Shown here: positions 8,494 through 18,291 of the stretch, piece by piece
How the letters are laid out: the number at the start of each line of letters is the position of its first letter
Numbering within the stretch: the first letter of the stretch is position 1
NCBI GenBank assembly: GCA_024636475.1
Contig: JAGXHA010000085.1
Coordinates: 1-64,000 of the forward strand
DNA length: 64,000 nucleotides
Direction of reading: 5' to 3'
Origin: Roseobacter sp.
GTDB taxonomy: Bacteria > Pseudomonadota > Alphaproteobacteria > Rhodobacterales > Rhodobacteraceae
Made by a program: the position numbers and the translations under genes
Notes under the pieces: model-generated
What the model saw: only the letters and a program-made list of their open reading frames with translations
What the model was told of the DNA's origin: nothing
Databases searched by the model: none

Positions 8494-9732
8494 CTAAGCA
8501 GCCGCGCGTTTGGCCAGTTCCAGCGCCACCTGCAGCGCCTTGGCCATATCCTGAACCGATATCCATTCCAGCGGTCCGTGAATTTCCTGCATGCCCGTAA
8601 AGATATTGGGGCATGGCACGCCCATCTCGGTCAGGCGCGACCCGTCGGTTCCCCCGCGAATGGGTACGGACACCGGCTCCATCCCGGCGGCGCGCACGGC
8701 ATCATGGGCCAGGTTGACCGGGGTCATATCGTTTTCAAGCCAATAGCGCATGTTGCGGTATTGCGGCGTGATTTTGCAAGTGATCTGCGCGCGCGGCTCG
8801 GATGCCTGCACCGTGTCGCACACCTTGCGCAGCAAATCGCCCTTTTGCGCCAGACCTTCCCGCTCGAAATCGCGGATGATGAATTTGATCTCCGCCTCTG
8901 ATGATCCGCCCTTGATCGTCGTTGCATGGATAAAGCCCTCGGTGCCTTGCGTGGTTTCGGGGGTCATCGTGACATGGGGCAACGTCATGATGATCTTGGA
9001 AGCCAGATGAGTCGCGTTGACCATTTTGTCTTTCGCCCAGCCCGGATGCGCCGATACGCCCGTGACCTGCACCACCGCTCCGTCCGCCGAGAACGTCTCG
9101 TATTCGACCTCACCGGGCTTCGAGCCGTCAAACGTATAGGCGAAATCGAAGGCAAAGTCGGCGGGCAGCCGTTCATGCACGCCGCGCCCGATCTCCTCGT
9201 CCGGGGTAAAGGCCAGCCGGATGTCGCCATGGGGCACCTCGGGGTTTTCCAGCAGATGCCGTGCAGCGGTCATGATGATCGCCACGCCCGCCTTGTCGTC
9301 ACCGCCCAGCAACGTGGTGCCACTGGCGGTGATGATGTCTTCGCCCTGCTTTTCGCCCAGATATGGCGCGTTTTCAGGTGATAGCTTCAGGTCCGGCGCA
9401 TCGGCAAAGGTAATGTGGCCCCCGTTATAGCCCCGATGCACGACAGGCTTTACGCCCGTCGCATTGAACTGTGGGGCTGTGTCCACATGCGCACACCATC
9501 CCATCACGGGTGCGCCCTGAACCGTGGCAGGCACCGTGGCCAGCACCACACCATAATCGGTCAGCTGCACATCGGCGGCCCCCATTGCCTTCAGTTCCTG
9601 GACCAACAGTCGCGACATGTTCAGCTGAATATCGGTACTGGGGCTGGTCTGGCTGTTTTCATCACTTTGGCTGTCAATTGCAGCATAGCGCACCAGACGC
9701 TCTTCCAGTTCATGGTCAAAATCACTGCGCAT
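8494..9732 (-). CDS. pepT: Peptidase T (tripeptide aminopeptidase)
   Basis: 412-residue cytosolic M20 di-zinc peptidase that removes the N-terminal residue of tripeptides. Signature stretches: WCAHVDTAP (first zinc His and catalytic Asp), LLGGDDKAGVA (bridging Asp), FTPDEEIGRG (catalytic base Glu and ligand Glu), FDGSKPGEVEYETF, and the C-terminal IFTGMQEIHG with the last zinc His. Start ATG 9732 has AGGAGA about 6 nt upstream, which decides against ATG 9747. A family-A repeat follows the stop. Confidence 0.95.
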   Translation of the reverse strand: MRSDFDHELEERLVRYAAIDSQSDENSQTSPSTDIQLNMSRLLVQELKAMGAADVQLTDYGVVLATVPATVQGAPVMGWCAHVDTAPQFNATGVKPVVHRGYNGGHITFADAPDLKLSPENAPYLGEKQGEDIITASGTTLLGGDDKAGVAIIMTAARHLLENPEVPHGDIRLAFTPDEEIGRGVHERLPADFAFDFAYTFDGSKPGEVEYETFSADGAVVQVTGVSAHPGWAKDKMVNATHLASKIIMTLPHVTMTPETTQGTEGFIHATTIKGGSSEAEIKFIIRDFEREGLAQKGDLLRKVCDTVQASEPRAQITCKITPQYRNMRYWLENDMTPVNLAHDAVRAAGMEPVSVPIRGGTDGSRLTEMGVPCPNIFTGMQEIHGPLEWISVQDMAKALQVALELAKRAAA

Positions 9733-9953
9733 TGCGGGTCTCCTCATTTTGGGTCCAGTGGCGGTTTAGCAGGGCAAATTGTCAAGTCACATTGCCTGCT
9801 TGCATCTTGGACCCGGTCTTTGGCATCAAACCTTCGCGAAAGGCCGCCGAAATCCTTTGATCGCGCTGAAATCGACCGATTTGACCTTCCGCAGCCCTTG
9901 AAAATCTGTCCCTATTACGCAATGTCGAACGATAGCGTTTGCGGAGATAGCAC

Positions 9954-11033
9954 ATGGCCCTGCCCATCAGAGATCAATTGAAATACTGGGGCATCGCAGG
10001 GGCCGTTTTTCTTGTTGTCTTGTGGTTTACCGGCGACGTGCTGCTTCCCTTTCTGATTGGCGCTGCAATTGCATATTTTCTTGATCCTGTTGCGGATCGC
10101 TTGGAAAAGTTCGGCCTAAGCCGGGCGATGGCGACGACAGTGATCACGCTTTTTGCCATTCTGATCTTTGTGCTGATGGCTCTTTTGGTTATTCCCGCAT
10201 TGGTCAACCAAGCCATCAACCTTTTTGAAGTAGCACCGGAGTTGACACGAAATTTCATTGATTTTCTAACAGAGCGCTTCCCCGCCCTGCTGGTAGAGGG
10301 ATCAACTTTGCGCAGTTCCATCGTCTCTGTCGGCGCTACAATACAGGAACGGGGGGGCGAGTTGCTCAATACTGCGCTGGCCTCTGCCGCGTCCTTGCTA
10401 AATATTCTTATCTTGTTTGTGATCGTTCCGGTCGTTGCTGTGTACCTGCTTTTGGATTGGGACCGCATGGTTTCGCAGATCGACAGTCTGCTGCCACGGG
10501 ACCATGCGCCAGTCATCCGCCGTCTGGCAGGTGATATTGACAAGACGCTAGCCAGTTTCATTCGCGGCATGGGCACCGTGTGTCTGATCCTGGGCGCGTA
10601 TTATGCCATTGCGCTTATGTTGGTGGGCCTGCAATTCGGTCTAGTCGTAGGGTTCATCGCAGGTCTGGTCACGTTCATTCCCTATCTGGGAGCGCTGCTG
10701 GGCGGCGCGTTGGCCATCGGCTTGGCGCTGTTCCAATTTTGGGGCGACTGGGTGTCAATCGGGCTGGTTGCGGGAATCTTTATTCTTGGCCAGACCCTCG
10801 AAGGGAACTTCCTGACGCCCAAGCTGGTTGGCGATTCCGTAGGCTTGCACCCGGTCTGGCTGATCCTCGCACTTTCCGTTTTCGGCTCCCTTTTCGGCTT
10901 TGTCGGAATGCTGGCGGCAGTACCCATTGCAGCCGCCTTGGGTGTGATTACACGCTTTGCAACCGAGCAGTACCGCGAAAGCGTTCTGTATCAGGGCACT
11001 GACAAGACATCTTTGGATGAAACGGTAGACTGA
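9954..11033 (+). CDS. AI-2E family transporter (PerM-like permease)
   Basis: 359-residue polytopic membrane protein: two N-terminal segments (residues about 12-50), a third near 60-85, an extramembrane helical stretch around 90-150, then four or five more segments with the family-typical YLGALLGGALAIGLALF and GNFLTPKLVG. Substrates of this family are poorly defined; AI-2 export was shown for one E. coli member and Na+/H+ exchange for others. GGAG 8 nt before ATG 9954. It is followed after one base by hdaA, so the pair is an operon; the perM-hdaA-ppk-ppx order is common in Rhodobacterales. Confidence 0.85.
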   Translation: MALPIRDQLKYWGIAGAVFLVVLWFTGDVLLPFLIGAAIAYFLDPVADRLEKFGLSRAMATTVITLFAILIFVLMALLVIPALVNQAINLFEVAPELTRNFIDFLTERFPALLVEGSTLRSSIVSVGATIQERGGELLNTALASAASLLNILILFVIVPVVAVYLLLDWDRMVSQIDSLLPRDHAPVIRRLAGDIDKTLASFIRGMGTVCLILGAYYAIALMLVGLQFGLVVGFIAGLVTFIPYLGALLGGALAIGLALFQFWGDWVSIGLVAGIFILGQTLEGNFLTPKLVGDSVGLHPVWLILALSVFGSLFGFVGMLAAVPIAAALGVITRFATEQYRESVLYQGTDKTSLDETVD

Positions 11034-11034
11034 C

Positions 11035-11706
11035 ATGGGACAACAGTTAGGCCTTGCCCTTCCCAGTCGCACTGCACTGGGACGCGACGATTTTTTCGTT
11101 GCTCCATCGAATGCCATCGCCGCTGCCATGATCGACAACTGGCAAAACTGGGCGGGGCGCAAGTTGGCGCTTACCGGACCGCAGGGATCGGGTAAGACAC
11201 ATCTGACACATGTTTGGGCCGCTATGTCAGGTGCGCGGATCATCAATGCTGCCGATCTTATCAAGGCGGATGTCCCTGACTTGGCGCAATCCTGCGTTGC
11301 GGTCGAAGACGTGCCTGCGATTGCGGGTAATTCAAAGGCTGAAACGGCGCTCTTTCATCTGCACAATCTCGTCCTTGCTGAAGGCCACAGCCTCCTGATG
11401 ACGGGCACGCCGCCTGTCGGGCTGTGGAACCTGACCTTGCCCGACCTGACAAGCCGCATGGGTGCCGCCGGATCTGCAGCACTTGAGGCACCCGACGATA
11501 TGCTGTTGACAGCCGTGCTGGCAAAGCTGCTGGCCGACCGGCAGTTGACCCCCAAGCCCGATCTGATCCCTTATCTTTTGTTGCGCATGGACCGATCCTT
11601 TGCCGCGGCGGGTGAACTTGTTGCAGCGCTTGATGCCGCAAGCCTCGCACAGAAAAAACCGGTAACCCGAGCGCTTGCCGCACAAGTACTGGACAATCGT
11701 GCCTGA
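11035..11706 (+). CDS. hdaA: DnaA-related replication regulator HdaA
   Basis: 223-residue AAA+ protein resembling only the ATPase domain of DnaA. Walker A GPQGSGKT at residues 48-55, a degenerate Walker B around VAVEDVPAI, and a C-terminal lid region; no DnaA domain IV helix-turn-helix. The N-terminal QQLGLALP matches the beta-clamp-binding motif Q-x-x-L-x-L. Known HdaA/Hda proteins bind the DNA sliding clamp and stimulate ATP hydrolysis by DnaA, preventing re-initiation. Co-transcribed with the permease gene (1-nt gap). Confidence 0.88.
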   Translation: MGQQLGLALPSRTALGRDDFFVAPSNAIAAAMIDNWQNWAGRKLALTGPQGSGKTHLTHVWAAMSGARIINAADLIKADVPDLAQSCVAVEDVPAIAGNSKAETALFHLHNLVLAEGHSLLMTGTPPVGLWNLTLPDLTSRMGAAGSAALEAPDDMLLTAVLAKLLADRQLTPKPDLIPYLLLRMDRSFAAAGELVAALDAASLAQKKPVTRALAAQVLDNRA

Positions 11707-11732
11707 CAAGCGCGATAGTCCTTCAAAACCAT

Positions 11733-11750
11733 CTGTCATAAATCTGTTAT
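11733..11750 (+). promoter_or_regulatory. Pho box upstream of ppk1
   Basis: CTGTCAT-AAAT-CTGTTAT: two 7-mers separated by four bases, differing from the PhoB consensus (CTGTCAT-N4-CTGTCAT) by one base. It ends 22 nt before the ppk1 start. A TATAAT at 11748-11753 overlaps its end. PhoB control of polyphosphate synthesis is therefore likely. Confidence 0.7.
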
Positions 11751-11772
11751 AATCCAACGCCATAAGGCCGAT

Positions 11773-13947
11773 ATGACCCAAGCTGATTTCCTGAAGGCCT
11801 CCTTTGCCGAGGCAGAAGACGTTGCCGATCTCGACATCACGGGTCCGGGTCGGTTTTATAATCGTGAACTCAGCTGGCTTGGTTTCAACTGGCGTGTTCT
11901 GGAAGAGGCACAAAACATCCGCGTGCCTTTGCTTGAACGCCTTCGGTTCTTGTCGATCTCGGCCAATAACCTTGACGAGTTCTATACCGTGCGTGTCGCG
12001 GGCCTGCGCGAGTTGGCCCAAGCCGGAAACACGACGCCTGCTGCCGACGGGCTTTCCCCCGCTGAGCAGCTGGTGCTTATCAACGAAAACGCCCGCAAAC
12101 TCATGCTGACGCAGCAAAGCACGCTGGTTGAACTGATGACCGAGCTGGACGCGCAAAACATCATGCTCGAACGCGCCGCCGATCTGGACAAGGCTGATCT
12201 GACCTACCTTGAAGACGTTTTTCTAAATCAGGTTTTTGCGGTTTTGTCCCCCTTGGCAATCGACCCCGCGCATCCGTTCCCGTTTATCCCAAATACCGGC
12301 TACGTGCTGGCGCTTCAGCTCGAGCGCAGCTCTGACAAGCGCCCATTGCAGGCGCTGTTGCCGATCCCCGCCAAGATCGACCGCTTCGGGTCCCTGCCAG
12401 CGGCCGACGGCTGTTTGCGGTTCCTGCCCTTGGAGGATCTGCTGGTTCTGAACATTCCCAGTCTCTTTCCGGGGTACAAGCTCAAGGACCATTTCGAGTT
12501 TCGTGTTCTGCGCGATAGTGATCTTGAGGTCGAGGACGATGCCGAAGACCTTGTGCGCGAATTCGAAGTTGCGTTGAAAAGGCGGCGTCGCGGCGAAGTT
12601 GTGCGCCTGACCCACTCCGCAAATCCGCCCGAAAAACTGAAAAATGTGGTGATGGCCGAACTTGCCGTGCGCCCGCAAGACGTGATTGAAATCGACGGGA
12701 TGATTGGCGTTGGCGATTTGTCAGAACTGGTGGGCGACAGCCGCCCTGATCTGCTTTGGCCACAATTCACACCGCGCATTCCCGAACGGGTGACCGATCA
12801 CGAAGGCAACATGTTCGAAGCGATCCGGTCAAAGGATATGCTGTTGCACCACCCCTATGAGACCTTCGATATGGTGGTTCGCTTTCTGGCTCAGGCTGCG
12901 CGTGATCCCAATGTGGTTGCGATCAAGCAGACGCTTTACCGCACCTCGCGTGACAGCCCCATTGTCGAGGCGCTGTGCGAAGCTGCCGAAGACGGTAAAT
13001 CCGTCACTGCGCTGGTCGAACTCAAGGCCCGGTTTGACGAGGCCGCAAACATCCGCCAGTCGCGCAGGCTTGAGCGGGCGGGCGCGCATGTCGTGTATGG
13101 TTTTATAGATCTGAAAACCCATGCTAAAATCTCGACGGTGGTGCGCCGCGAGGGGTCTCAATTGGTCACCTATACCCATTACGGGACGGGCAATTACCAT
13201 CCAATCACAGCGCGCATTTATACCGATCTTTCGTTCTTTACCTGTGACCAAAAGCTAGGGCGTGATGCAACCAAGGTGTTCAACTATCTTTCCGGCTATG
13301 CGCAACCCGATATGCTGGATAACCTTGCGATTTCGCCGCTTACCCTGAAGCCCCGACTGCTAGAGATGATCGCGGCCGAGGCAAAATACGCCGCAGCAGG
13401 CAAACCAGCTGTCATTTGGGCAAAAATGAATTCCATCGTGGATCCAGATGTCATTGACGCGCTTTATGAAGCGTCTCAGGCTGGTGTGAAGATCAGCCTC
13501 GTGGTTCGCGGCATCTGCAGCCTGCGCCCCGGCATCAAAGGTCTGTCAGAAAACATTCGCGTGAAATCCATTGTTGGGCGGTTCCTCGAACACTCCCGCA
13601 TTGTATGCTTTGGAAATAGCTACGGCCTGCCCCACAAGAAATCCCGCGTCTTCATCTCTTCAGCCGACTGGATGGGCCGAAACCTCGCGCGTCGGGTAGA
13701 AACTCTGGTCGAGATTGAAAACCCGACAGTCAAAGCACAGATCACCAGCCAGATCATGGCCGCCAACCTTGCCGATGTTGCCCAAAGCTGGGTGATGGCT
13801 CCGGATGGTAGTTTTACCCGCCATGCGCCGGAAGAAGGAACGTTCGCCTTTAATTGTCACCGCTTCTTTATGGAGAACCCGTCCCTTTCGGGTCGCGGCA
13901 GTGCTGGTGCGTCAGATGTACCAAAACTCACCCATACCGAAGATTGA
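11773..13947 (+). CDS. ppk1: Polyphosphate kinase 1
   Basis: 724-residue enzyme that reversibly polymerises ATP gamma-phosphate into polyphosphate. The four-domain PPK1 layout is complete: N-terminal domain ([19 protein letters not shown]), head domain, then two phospholipase-D-like catalytic domains. The phosphorylated histidine is probably His450 in LKTHAKI (codon 13120-13122); [18 protein letters not shown] and the C-terminal [10 protein letters not shown] are family signatures. Start ATG 11773 has AAGG 7 nt upstream. The Pho box just before it points to phosphate-starvation control. ppx follows 121 nt later on the same strand. Confidence 0.96.
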   Translation: MTQADFLKASFAEAEDVADLDITGPGRFYNRELSWLGFNWRVLEEAQNIRVPLLERLRFLSISANNLDEFYTVRVAGLRELAQAGNTTPAADGLSPAEQLVLINENARKLMLTQQSTLVELMTELDAQNIMLERAADLDKADLTYLEDVFLNQVFAVLSPLAIDPAHPFPFIPNTGYVLALQLERSSDKRPLQALLPIPAKIDRFGSLPAADGCLRFLPLEDLLVLNIPSLFPGYKLKDHFEFRVLRDSDLEVEDDAEDLVREFEVALKRRRRGEVVRLTHSANPPEKLKNVVMAELAVRPQDVIEIDGMIGVGDLSELVGDSRPDLLWPQFTPRIPERVTDHEGNMFEAIRSKDMLLHHPYETFDMVVRFLAQAARDPNVVAIKQTLYRTSRDSPIVEALCEAAEDGKSVTALVELKARFDEAANIRQSRRLERAGAHVVYGFIDLKTHAKISTVVRREGSQLVTYTHYGTGNYHPITARIYTDLSFFTCDQKLGRDATKVFNYLSGYAQPDMLDNLAISPLTLKPRLLEMIAAEAKYAAAGKPAVIWAKMNSIVDPDVIDALYEASQAGVKISLVVRGICSLRPGIKGLSENIRVKSIVGRFLEHSRIVCFGNSYGLPHKKSRVFISSADWMGRNLARRVETLVEIENPTVKAQITSQIMAANLADVAQSWVMAPDGSFTRHAPEEGTFAFNCHRFFMENPSLSGRGSAGASDVPKLTHTED

Positions 13948-14068
13948 ACCGAGGTGCGCCAACCCCGTGCGACCGGTCCTTTTTGCACGCAACTTACCCG
14001 TTAGCGATTGACGTCCTCAGCGTGCTGGGCCAGTTTGCATGCGAACCAAGGCCCCCGCAGGAGCGTTT

Positions 14069-15643
14069 GTGGCAGATCAGAAAAACATCAATCCGCCCTC
14101 TCTTGTCCCTGAAACCGGCGTGACCGATTTGGGACTTTTCGGAAAACCGTTATTTCAAGACCCTTCGGCACGTGCATTGGCACGCGTCGGCGTTGTAGAC
14201 GTCGGCTCGAACTCGGTCCGTTTGGTGGTGTTTGATGGGGCCGCACGGTCACCAGCATATTTTTACAACGAGAAAATCATGTGCGCTTTAGGTGCAGGCA
14301 TGGCGGAAACCGGGCATTTGTCGCCCGAAGGGCGCGCTCGTGCACTGTCTGCCATGCGGCGTTTCAGCAAGCTTGCCGAAGGCATGCAACTGTCAGAACT
14401 TACCGTCGTTGCCACCGCCGCTGTTCGTGATGCGACGGACGGGCTTGATTTTTGTGATCAAGTGCAGCGCGAAACCGGACTGAAAATCTGGGTGATCGCA
14501 GGCGAAGAAGAAGCACGGCTTTCGGCGCAGGGCGTGCTTTTGGGCTGGCCCGGCGCATACGGTCTGGTCTGCGACATTGGCGGGTCATCCATGGAACTGG
14601 CCGAGATTTCGGCAGGTCGCGTGGGCAAACGGGTAACCTCGGCCCTTGGGCCGCTGAAACTGCGCGACATCAAAGGCGGTTCAAAGGCCCGGCAGGCACA
14701 TATCAGAGAAACCATGCAGGGGCTGGCCGACAAAATGGGCGCACAGCGCGACCGCCTTTTCCTTGTTGGCGGATCATGGCGCGCGATTGCGCGCATAGAT
14801 ATGGTGCGTCAGGGATATCCGCTGCACGTCCTTCACGAGTACCGCATGACTGCCAAGTCAGTGCGTGACACCGTAAAACATATCCAAAATTCAGACCTTG
14901 AAGAGTTGCGCCAGACCAGCGGGGTTTCGTCTAGCCGGATGGCGCTGGTTCCCTTTGCAGCCGAGGTGCTGTCGCGGCTGGTCAAGACCTTCAAACCAAA
15001 GGACATCGCCATATCAAGTTACGGTATTCGCGAAGGCATGCTGTATGAACAGATGCCCCAACGTCTGCGGGACCGTGACCCGCTGATCGAGGCCTGTCGC
15101 TTTGTAGAAGATAAAGACGCGCGAACACCCGGTTTTGGCAAGGTTTTGTTCGACTTCATCTCTCCGCTGTACAAATCCGCCTCACCGCAGCGCAAACGTC
15201 TGATCAAGGCTGCATGTCTGTTGCACGATGTCAGTTGGCGCGCGCATCCTGACTACCGTGCAGAAGTCTGTTTCGACAACGCAACCCGCGCAAATCTGGG
15301 TGGCCTCAAACATTCAGAGCGGATTTTTCTGGGGCTTTCCCTGCTGCACCGCTATTCGAACAAGCGTGAAAACAGCCGGTTTGAAGACCTTTTTGAGTTG
15401 GTCGACGAGAAAGCGCGGATCGATGCGGAAATTCTTGGCAAGGCCATGCGCTTTGGCGCGATGTTGTGGATGAACAAGGATGCAGAACGCGGCACCCTGC
15501 GCTGGTATCCGAAAAAGAAACTGCTTGAGCTTTGGCTAACCAACGACATGCTTCCCTTGTTCGGCGAGGTCGCAGAAGCGCGGCTGAACTCACTCGCTGC
15601 ATCACTGGGTGCTCAGGTGCAGCTTAAGACGACGAAATCCTAG
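14069..15643 (+). CDS. ppx: Exopolyphosphatase (Ppx/GppA family)
   Basis: 524-residue actin-fold phosphatase that removes terminal phosphates from polyphosphate. ATP-binding-like motifs VVDVGSNSVRLVV near residue 40 and CDIGGSSMELAEI near 165, then ALGPLKL and FLVGGSWRAIA, and a C-terminal HD-like helical region (LLHDVSWRAHP). I place the start at GTG 14069 because AGGAG lies 5 nt upstream (14059-14063); the frame also contains ATG 14039 without a site. Its stop shares CTAG with the convergent gene 15640-16014. With ppk1 it balances polyphosphate making and breaking. Confidence 0.92.
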   Translation: MADQKNINPPSLVPETGVTDLGLFGKPLFQDPSARALARVGVVDVGSNSVRLVVFDGAARSPAYFYNEKIMCALGAGMAETGHLSPEGRARALSAMRRFSKLAEGMQLSELTVVATAAVRDATDGLDFCDQVQRETGLKIWVIAGEEEARLSAQGVLLGWPGAYGLVCDIGGSSMELAEISAGRVGKRVTSALGPLKLRDIKGGSKARQAHIRETMQGLADKMGAQRDRLFLVGGSWRAIARIDMVRQGYPLHVLHEYRMTAKSVRDTVKHIQNSDLEELRQTSGVSSSRMALVPFAAEVLSRLVKTFKPKDIAISSYGIREGMLYEQMPQRLRDRDPLIEACRFVEDKDARTPGFGKVLFDFISPLYKSASPQRKRLIKAACLLHDVSWRAHPDYRAEVCFDNATRANLGGLKHSERIFLGLSLLHRYSNKRENSRFEDLFELVDEKARIDAEILGKAMRFGAMLWMNKDAERGTLRWYPKKKLLELWLTNDMLPLFGEVAEARLNSLAASLGAQVQLKTTKS

Positions 15644-16014
15644 ATATCAATCTGAGGCGTCTTATCGAGAAAGATCATCGGTCCCTTCGGGGTCTCAGGC
15701 TCGGGCTTGCGTTTGATGATAATATCACCGTTTGGCAAGATCTCGGGTGCCTCATAGACACTCCAATCCTCAACGCTTTCCAGAATACTGCCCAGGGCGG
15801 GGCCCATTTCATTGGCAAAGTCGCGCAGCGCAGGGCCAATTTTTTCCCCAAGTTCCGACAGATCTTCAAGTGCTGGGGACATTTCCTGCATCATACCGTC
15901 CAGAAACATCTGCGCACCCCGCTCCATCAAAGATGGGCCAGTCTCCGGCACAGCCTGCGCACTCGCAAGGGCAGGCGAACAGATCAAGACACAAATCAAG
16001 GCAAGGTTTTTCAT
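15640..16014 (-). CDS. Small periplasmic protein, function unknown
   Basis: 124 residues with a Sec signal (MKNLALICVLICSPALASA, probable cleavage after ALASA). The mature part is a methionine- and glutamate-rich amphipathic helix (about residues 28-85, e.g. MFLDGMMQEMSPALEDL) followed by EILPNGDIIIKRKPEPE and a proline-rich end. I recall this type being annotated in Rhodobacteraceae as hypothetical, sometimes misnamed AAA+ ATPase; no ATPase motif is present. It converges on ppx with a four-base stop overlap. Confidence 0.6.
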   Translation of the reverse strand: MKNLALICVLICSPALASAQAVPETGPSLMERGAQMFLDGMMQEMSPALEDLSELGEKIGPALRDFANEMGPALGSILESVEDWSVYEAPEILPNGDIIIKRKPEPETPKGPMIFLDKTPQIDI

Positions 16015-16068
16015 GCCCTGACACTACACATCTTTGCGTGCACAGCAAAAGATATCATCTGTCCGGCT

Positions 16069-17094
16069 TTAGTCATCAAACTCAATTGTCACAGGAAAAT
16101 GATCAGATGCCGTGATCAGCGCATCCCTTAACGCGGCATTCTGCCAACAATCAGGATCATCCATCGGATGCCAGATCCGCCAGCGGGCATTGCGCTGCAC
16201 AAAATCGGGGCTGACCATGATGTAGTCCAAAAGCGCTTGCAAATACCGCTTTTCCGGTGCGATCCAGAACCGCGAGGTCGTTGGCACGGCACCGATACGT
16301 TGGCCCAAGGCACGCATGGCATGCGGCTCCATCAGTTCGTTTTCGCCGCGATACCCCATTACGATCTCGACCGAGGAGCGCCCGAACAGATCTTCGAACG
16401 TATCCAGACCCGGACCATCGTTCAAATCCCCCAACACCATCAGGGCAGCACCATTTGCAAGCTGCTCGTCAATGCGGCCGCGCAGCCAGATTGCTTGTGC
16501 CAATTGTTTGCGACGGTTGGCTATGCTGATGCGCATCACATCCGCTTGGGTCTTTGCCCCGTGAGGTGCCTTCGACTTCAGATGTGCACCAATCATTTGA
16601 AAGGCAAACCCCGCCTTCGTCCGAACGCTCAACTCAAGTGGCGGTTTTGAGAAAACAACCAGATCTTCGTTGGCATCGATATCCAGATCAATCCGCAGAA
16701 CGCCATCAAATCTTGGCGCACCAGTGGCCCCTTGTGGCCCCGTCGCCATGCCGCCCGGCGCATGCGATACCGTCAGTTTATCAGGGTCGTAAAGCAAGGC
16801 GATTTCCTGCTGGGTTTCATTGGCAAACCCCATGATCGCGGCACTTGTGCGCAAATCAAAATGCGCGGCAAAAGCCTCTAATGCCTTGACGGTTTCATGC
16901 TTTCTGCTCTCGTCAGGGGCCTCGATGATCATGACAGCATCCGCATCCAAGGCGCGAAAAACGGTGCCAAGCGCCCGGGTCTGCCGGGCGCGGGTCACGT
17001 TGTTGCGGCCCGACCAGGCATCGTCATTGAAAAGCTGATTGTCCTCATCAAAAAGGTCGGTGAACCATTCCACATTATAGGTGGCAATCAGCAT
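16069..17094 (-). CDS. Endonuclease/exonuclease/phosphatase (EEP) family protein
   Basis: 341-residue DNase-I-like fold enzyme. Landmarks: IATYNVEW at the N-terminus (metal-binding Asn), MIIEAPDES around residue 57 (the catalytic Glu position), MVLGDLNDGPG (Asp/Asn pair) and TASDHFPVTIEFD at the C-terminus (catalytic Asp-His). No signal peptide, so cytosolic. Substrate may be nucleic acid, phosphoinositide or another phosphodiester; the sequence does not decide. Its ATG overlaps the stop of the upstream TerB-J gene by one base (TGATG), so translation is coupled. Confidence 0.82.
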   Translation of the reverse strand: MLIATYNVEWFTDLFDEDNQLFNDDAWSGRNNVTRARQTRALGTVFRALDADAVMIIEAPDESRKHETVKALEAFAAHFDLRTSAAIMGFANETQQEIALLYDPDKLTVSHAPGGMATGPQGATGAPRFDGVLRIDLDIDANEDLVVFSKPPLELSVRTKAGFAFQMIGAHLKSKAPHGAKTQADVMRISIANRRKQLAQAIWLRGRIDEQLANGAALMVLGDLNDGPGLDTFEDLFGRSSVEIVMGYRGENELMEPHAMRALGQRIGAVPTTSRFWIAPEKRYLQALLDYIMVSPDFVQRNARWRIWHPMDDPDCWQNAALRDALITASDHFPVTIEFDD

Positions 17095-17774
17095 CAGCGC
17101 CCTTTACCAGACCATGTTTCCCACGCACGATTGATGTCGATCATGCGTTTTTCCGCCATCGAGATTGCCTCGGGCGGCAGCCCCCGCGCCACAAGGGCAT
17201 CAGGATGGTTGTCGCGTACCAATTGCCGCCACGCAGCCTTGGCCTGCTCCTTGGTTGCATTGGGCGCGATGCCAAGCACGGTGTGCGGCAACGGCGAGGT
17301 ATCGGGCACAAACCGTGCACGCAGCGATGCAAAATCGCTCTCATCCATCGCAAAAATCTCTGCCACACGGGCTAGAAACGCATCTTCACTGGGGTGATAG
17401 GTGCCATCCGCCATCGCGATATGAAACAGCCCTTCGATCAGGTCGCGCAGCATTTCGGGTTGGTCCGCAAACATGCTGGCAATGCGGGTCGCATAATCCT
17501 CAAAGCCAGTCACGTCCTGACGTGCAAGGTTGAACACACGTGCCGCCCCCTGCTGGTCGGCCTCTGCAATCTGGAATACCTCACGGAACGCTGTGACCTC
17601 GTCGCGCGTGACAAGCCCGTCAGCCTTTGCCATCTTTGCGCCCAACGCAATTACGGCGATCGTGAATGCGACCGACCGTTCGGGTGGGCTGCGCAGACGG
17701 TCGAAAACAGCCGACAACCCCTCGCCTGCGGCGAGCGCTGAAAGAGCTTCTGTGATGCGTGACCAAATCGACAT
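17094..17774 (-). CDS. TerB and J-domain protein (DjlA-like)
   Basis: 226 residues. Residues about 30-150 form a TerB-like all-helical domain (IAVIALGAKMAKADGLVTRDE and FHIAMADGTYHPSEDAFL, the paired acidic-helix pattern). Residues about 160-226 are a J domain with HPD in RDNHPDALVARGLP and an EKRMIDINRAWE helix. J domains stimulate Hsp70 (DnaK) ATPase. DjlA-type proteins carry an N-terminal membrane anchor; none is obvious here, so this is probably a soluble co-chaperone. One-base overlap with the downstream EEP gene. Confidence 0.85.
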   Translation of the reverse strand: MSIWSRITEALSALAAGEGLSAVFDRLRSPPERSVAFTIAVIALGAKMAKADGLVTRDEVTAFREVFQIAEADQQGAARVFNLARQDVTGFEDYATRIASMFADQPEMLRDLIEGLFHIAMADGTYHPSEDAFLARVAEIFAMDESDFASLRARFVPDTSPLPHTVLGIAPNATKEQAKAAWRQLVRDNHPDALVARGLPPEAISMAEKRMIDINRAWETWSGKGR

Positions 17775-17805
17775 GTAACCACCTTACTGCGCTGCAGCAC
17801 AAAAG

Positions 17806-18291
17806 TCAGGGGGCGCTCAGTATTTTCTGCATCAAAATCAAATCCAGCCAACTACCGTTTTTGTGCGCAATCTGCGGCATCCGGCCCACATGTTCAAAGC
17901 CCAATACACTGTGAAATGCAACGCCGCCGGGATTTGCCGAACTGACGCCAGCGACCATGACATGCAGACCTTGAACAGCCGCCATTTCCATGGCCTTATC
18001 CATCAAGGCCCGCCCGACACCGCGCCCGCGCGCTTCGTCTTTGAGCACGATACTGTGCTCAATGCTCATCCGGTAACCTGGACCAGACCTGAACTGGGCA
18101 TAAGTCACGAAACCCAAAATCCCGTCGTCTTGCGCAACCCAGAACGCGCCCGGTCGATCCGCGATCATCGTTGTAACCCCGGCATCGGTCTTTTCATCGG
18201 TCGTAAAGGTAAACAATGTGTCGCGGATCATCCGGTTCCAGATCGTTGCAATCACAGGCGCATCCGCAGCAATTGCGGCACGCAGGATCAT
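17806..18291 (-). CDS. GNAT family N-acetyltransferase
   Basis: 161 residues. The acetyl-CoA loop is RGRGVGRALMD (residues about 92-102), preceded by the HSIVLKDEA strand and followed by LHVMVAGVSSANPGGVAFH and LGFEHVGRMP, which resembles phosphinothricin acetyltransferase-like members. The acceptor substrate is unknown. The gene overlaps the upstream VOC gene by ATGA (18288-18291), so the pair is co-translated. The two lie downstream of the mutase gene on the same strand, but a family-A repeat separates them from it. Confidence 0.82.
   Translation of the reverse strand: MILRAAIAADAPVIATIWNRMIRDTLFTFTTDEKTDAGVTTMIADRPGAFWVAQDDGILGFVTYAQFRSGPGYRMSIEHSIVLKDEARGRGVGRALMDKAMEMAAVQGLHVMVAGVSSANPGGVAFHSVLGFEHVGRMPQIAHKNGSWLDLILMQKILSAP

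Noticed and set aside
6320..8497. A 725-codon open frame on the plus strand
   Set aside because: It lies antisense to DUF2937 and proS, whose translations are family-perfect; the frame is an effect of GC-rich codon use.
17094..17774. TerB domain considered as part of a tellurite-resistance (ter) or phage-defence cluster
   Set aside because: No other ter genes are present; the fused J domain identifies a DjlA-like co-chaperone.
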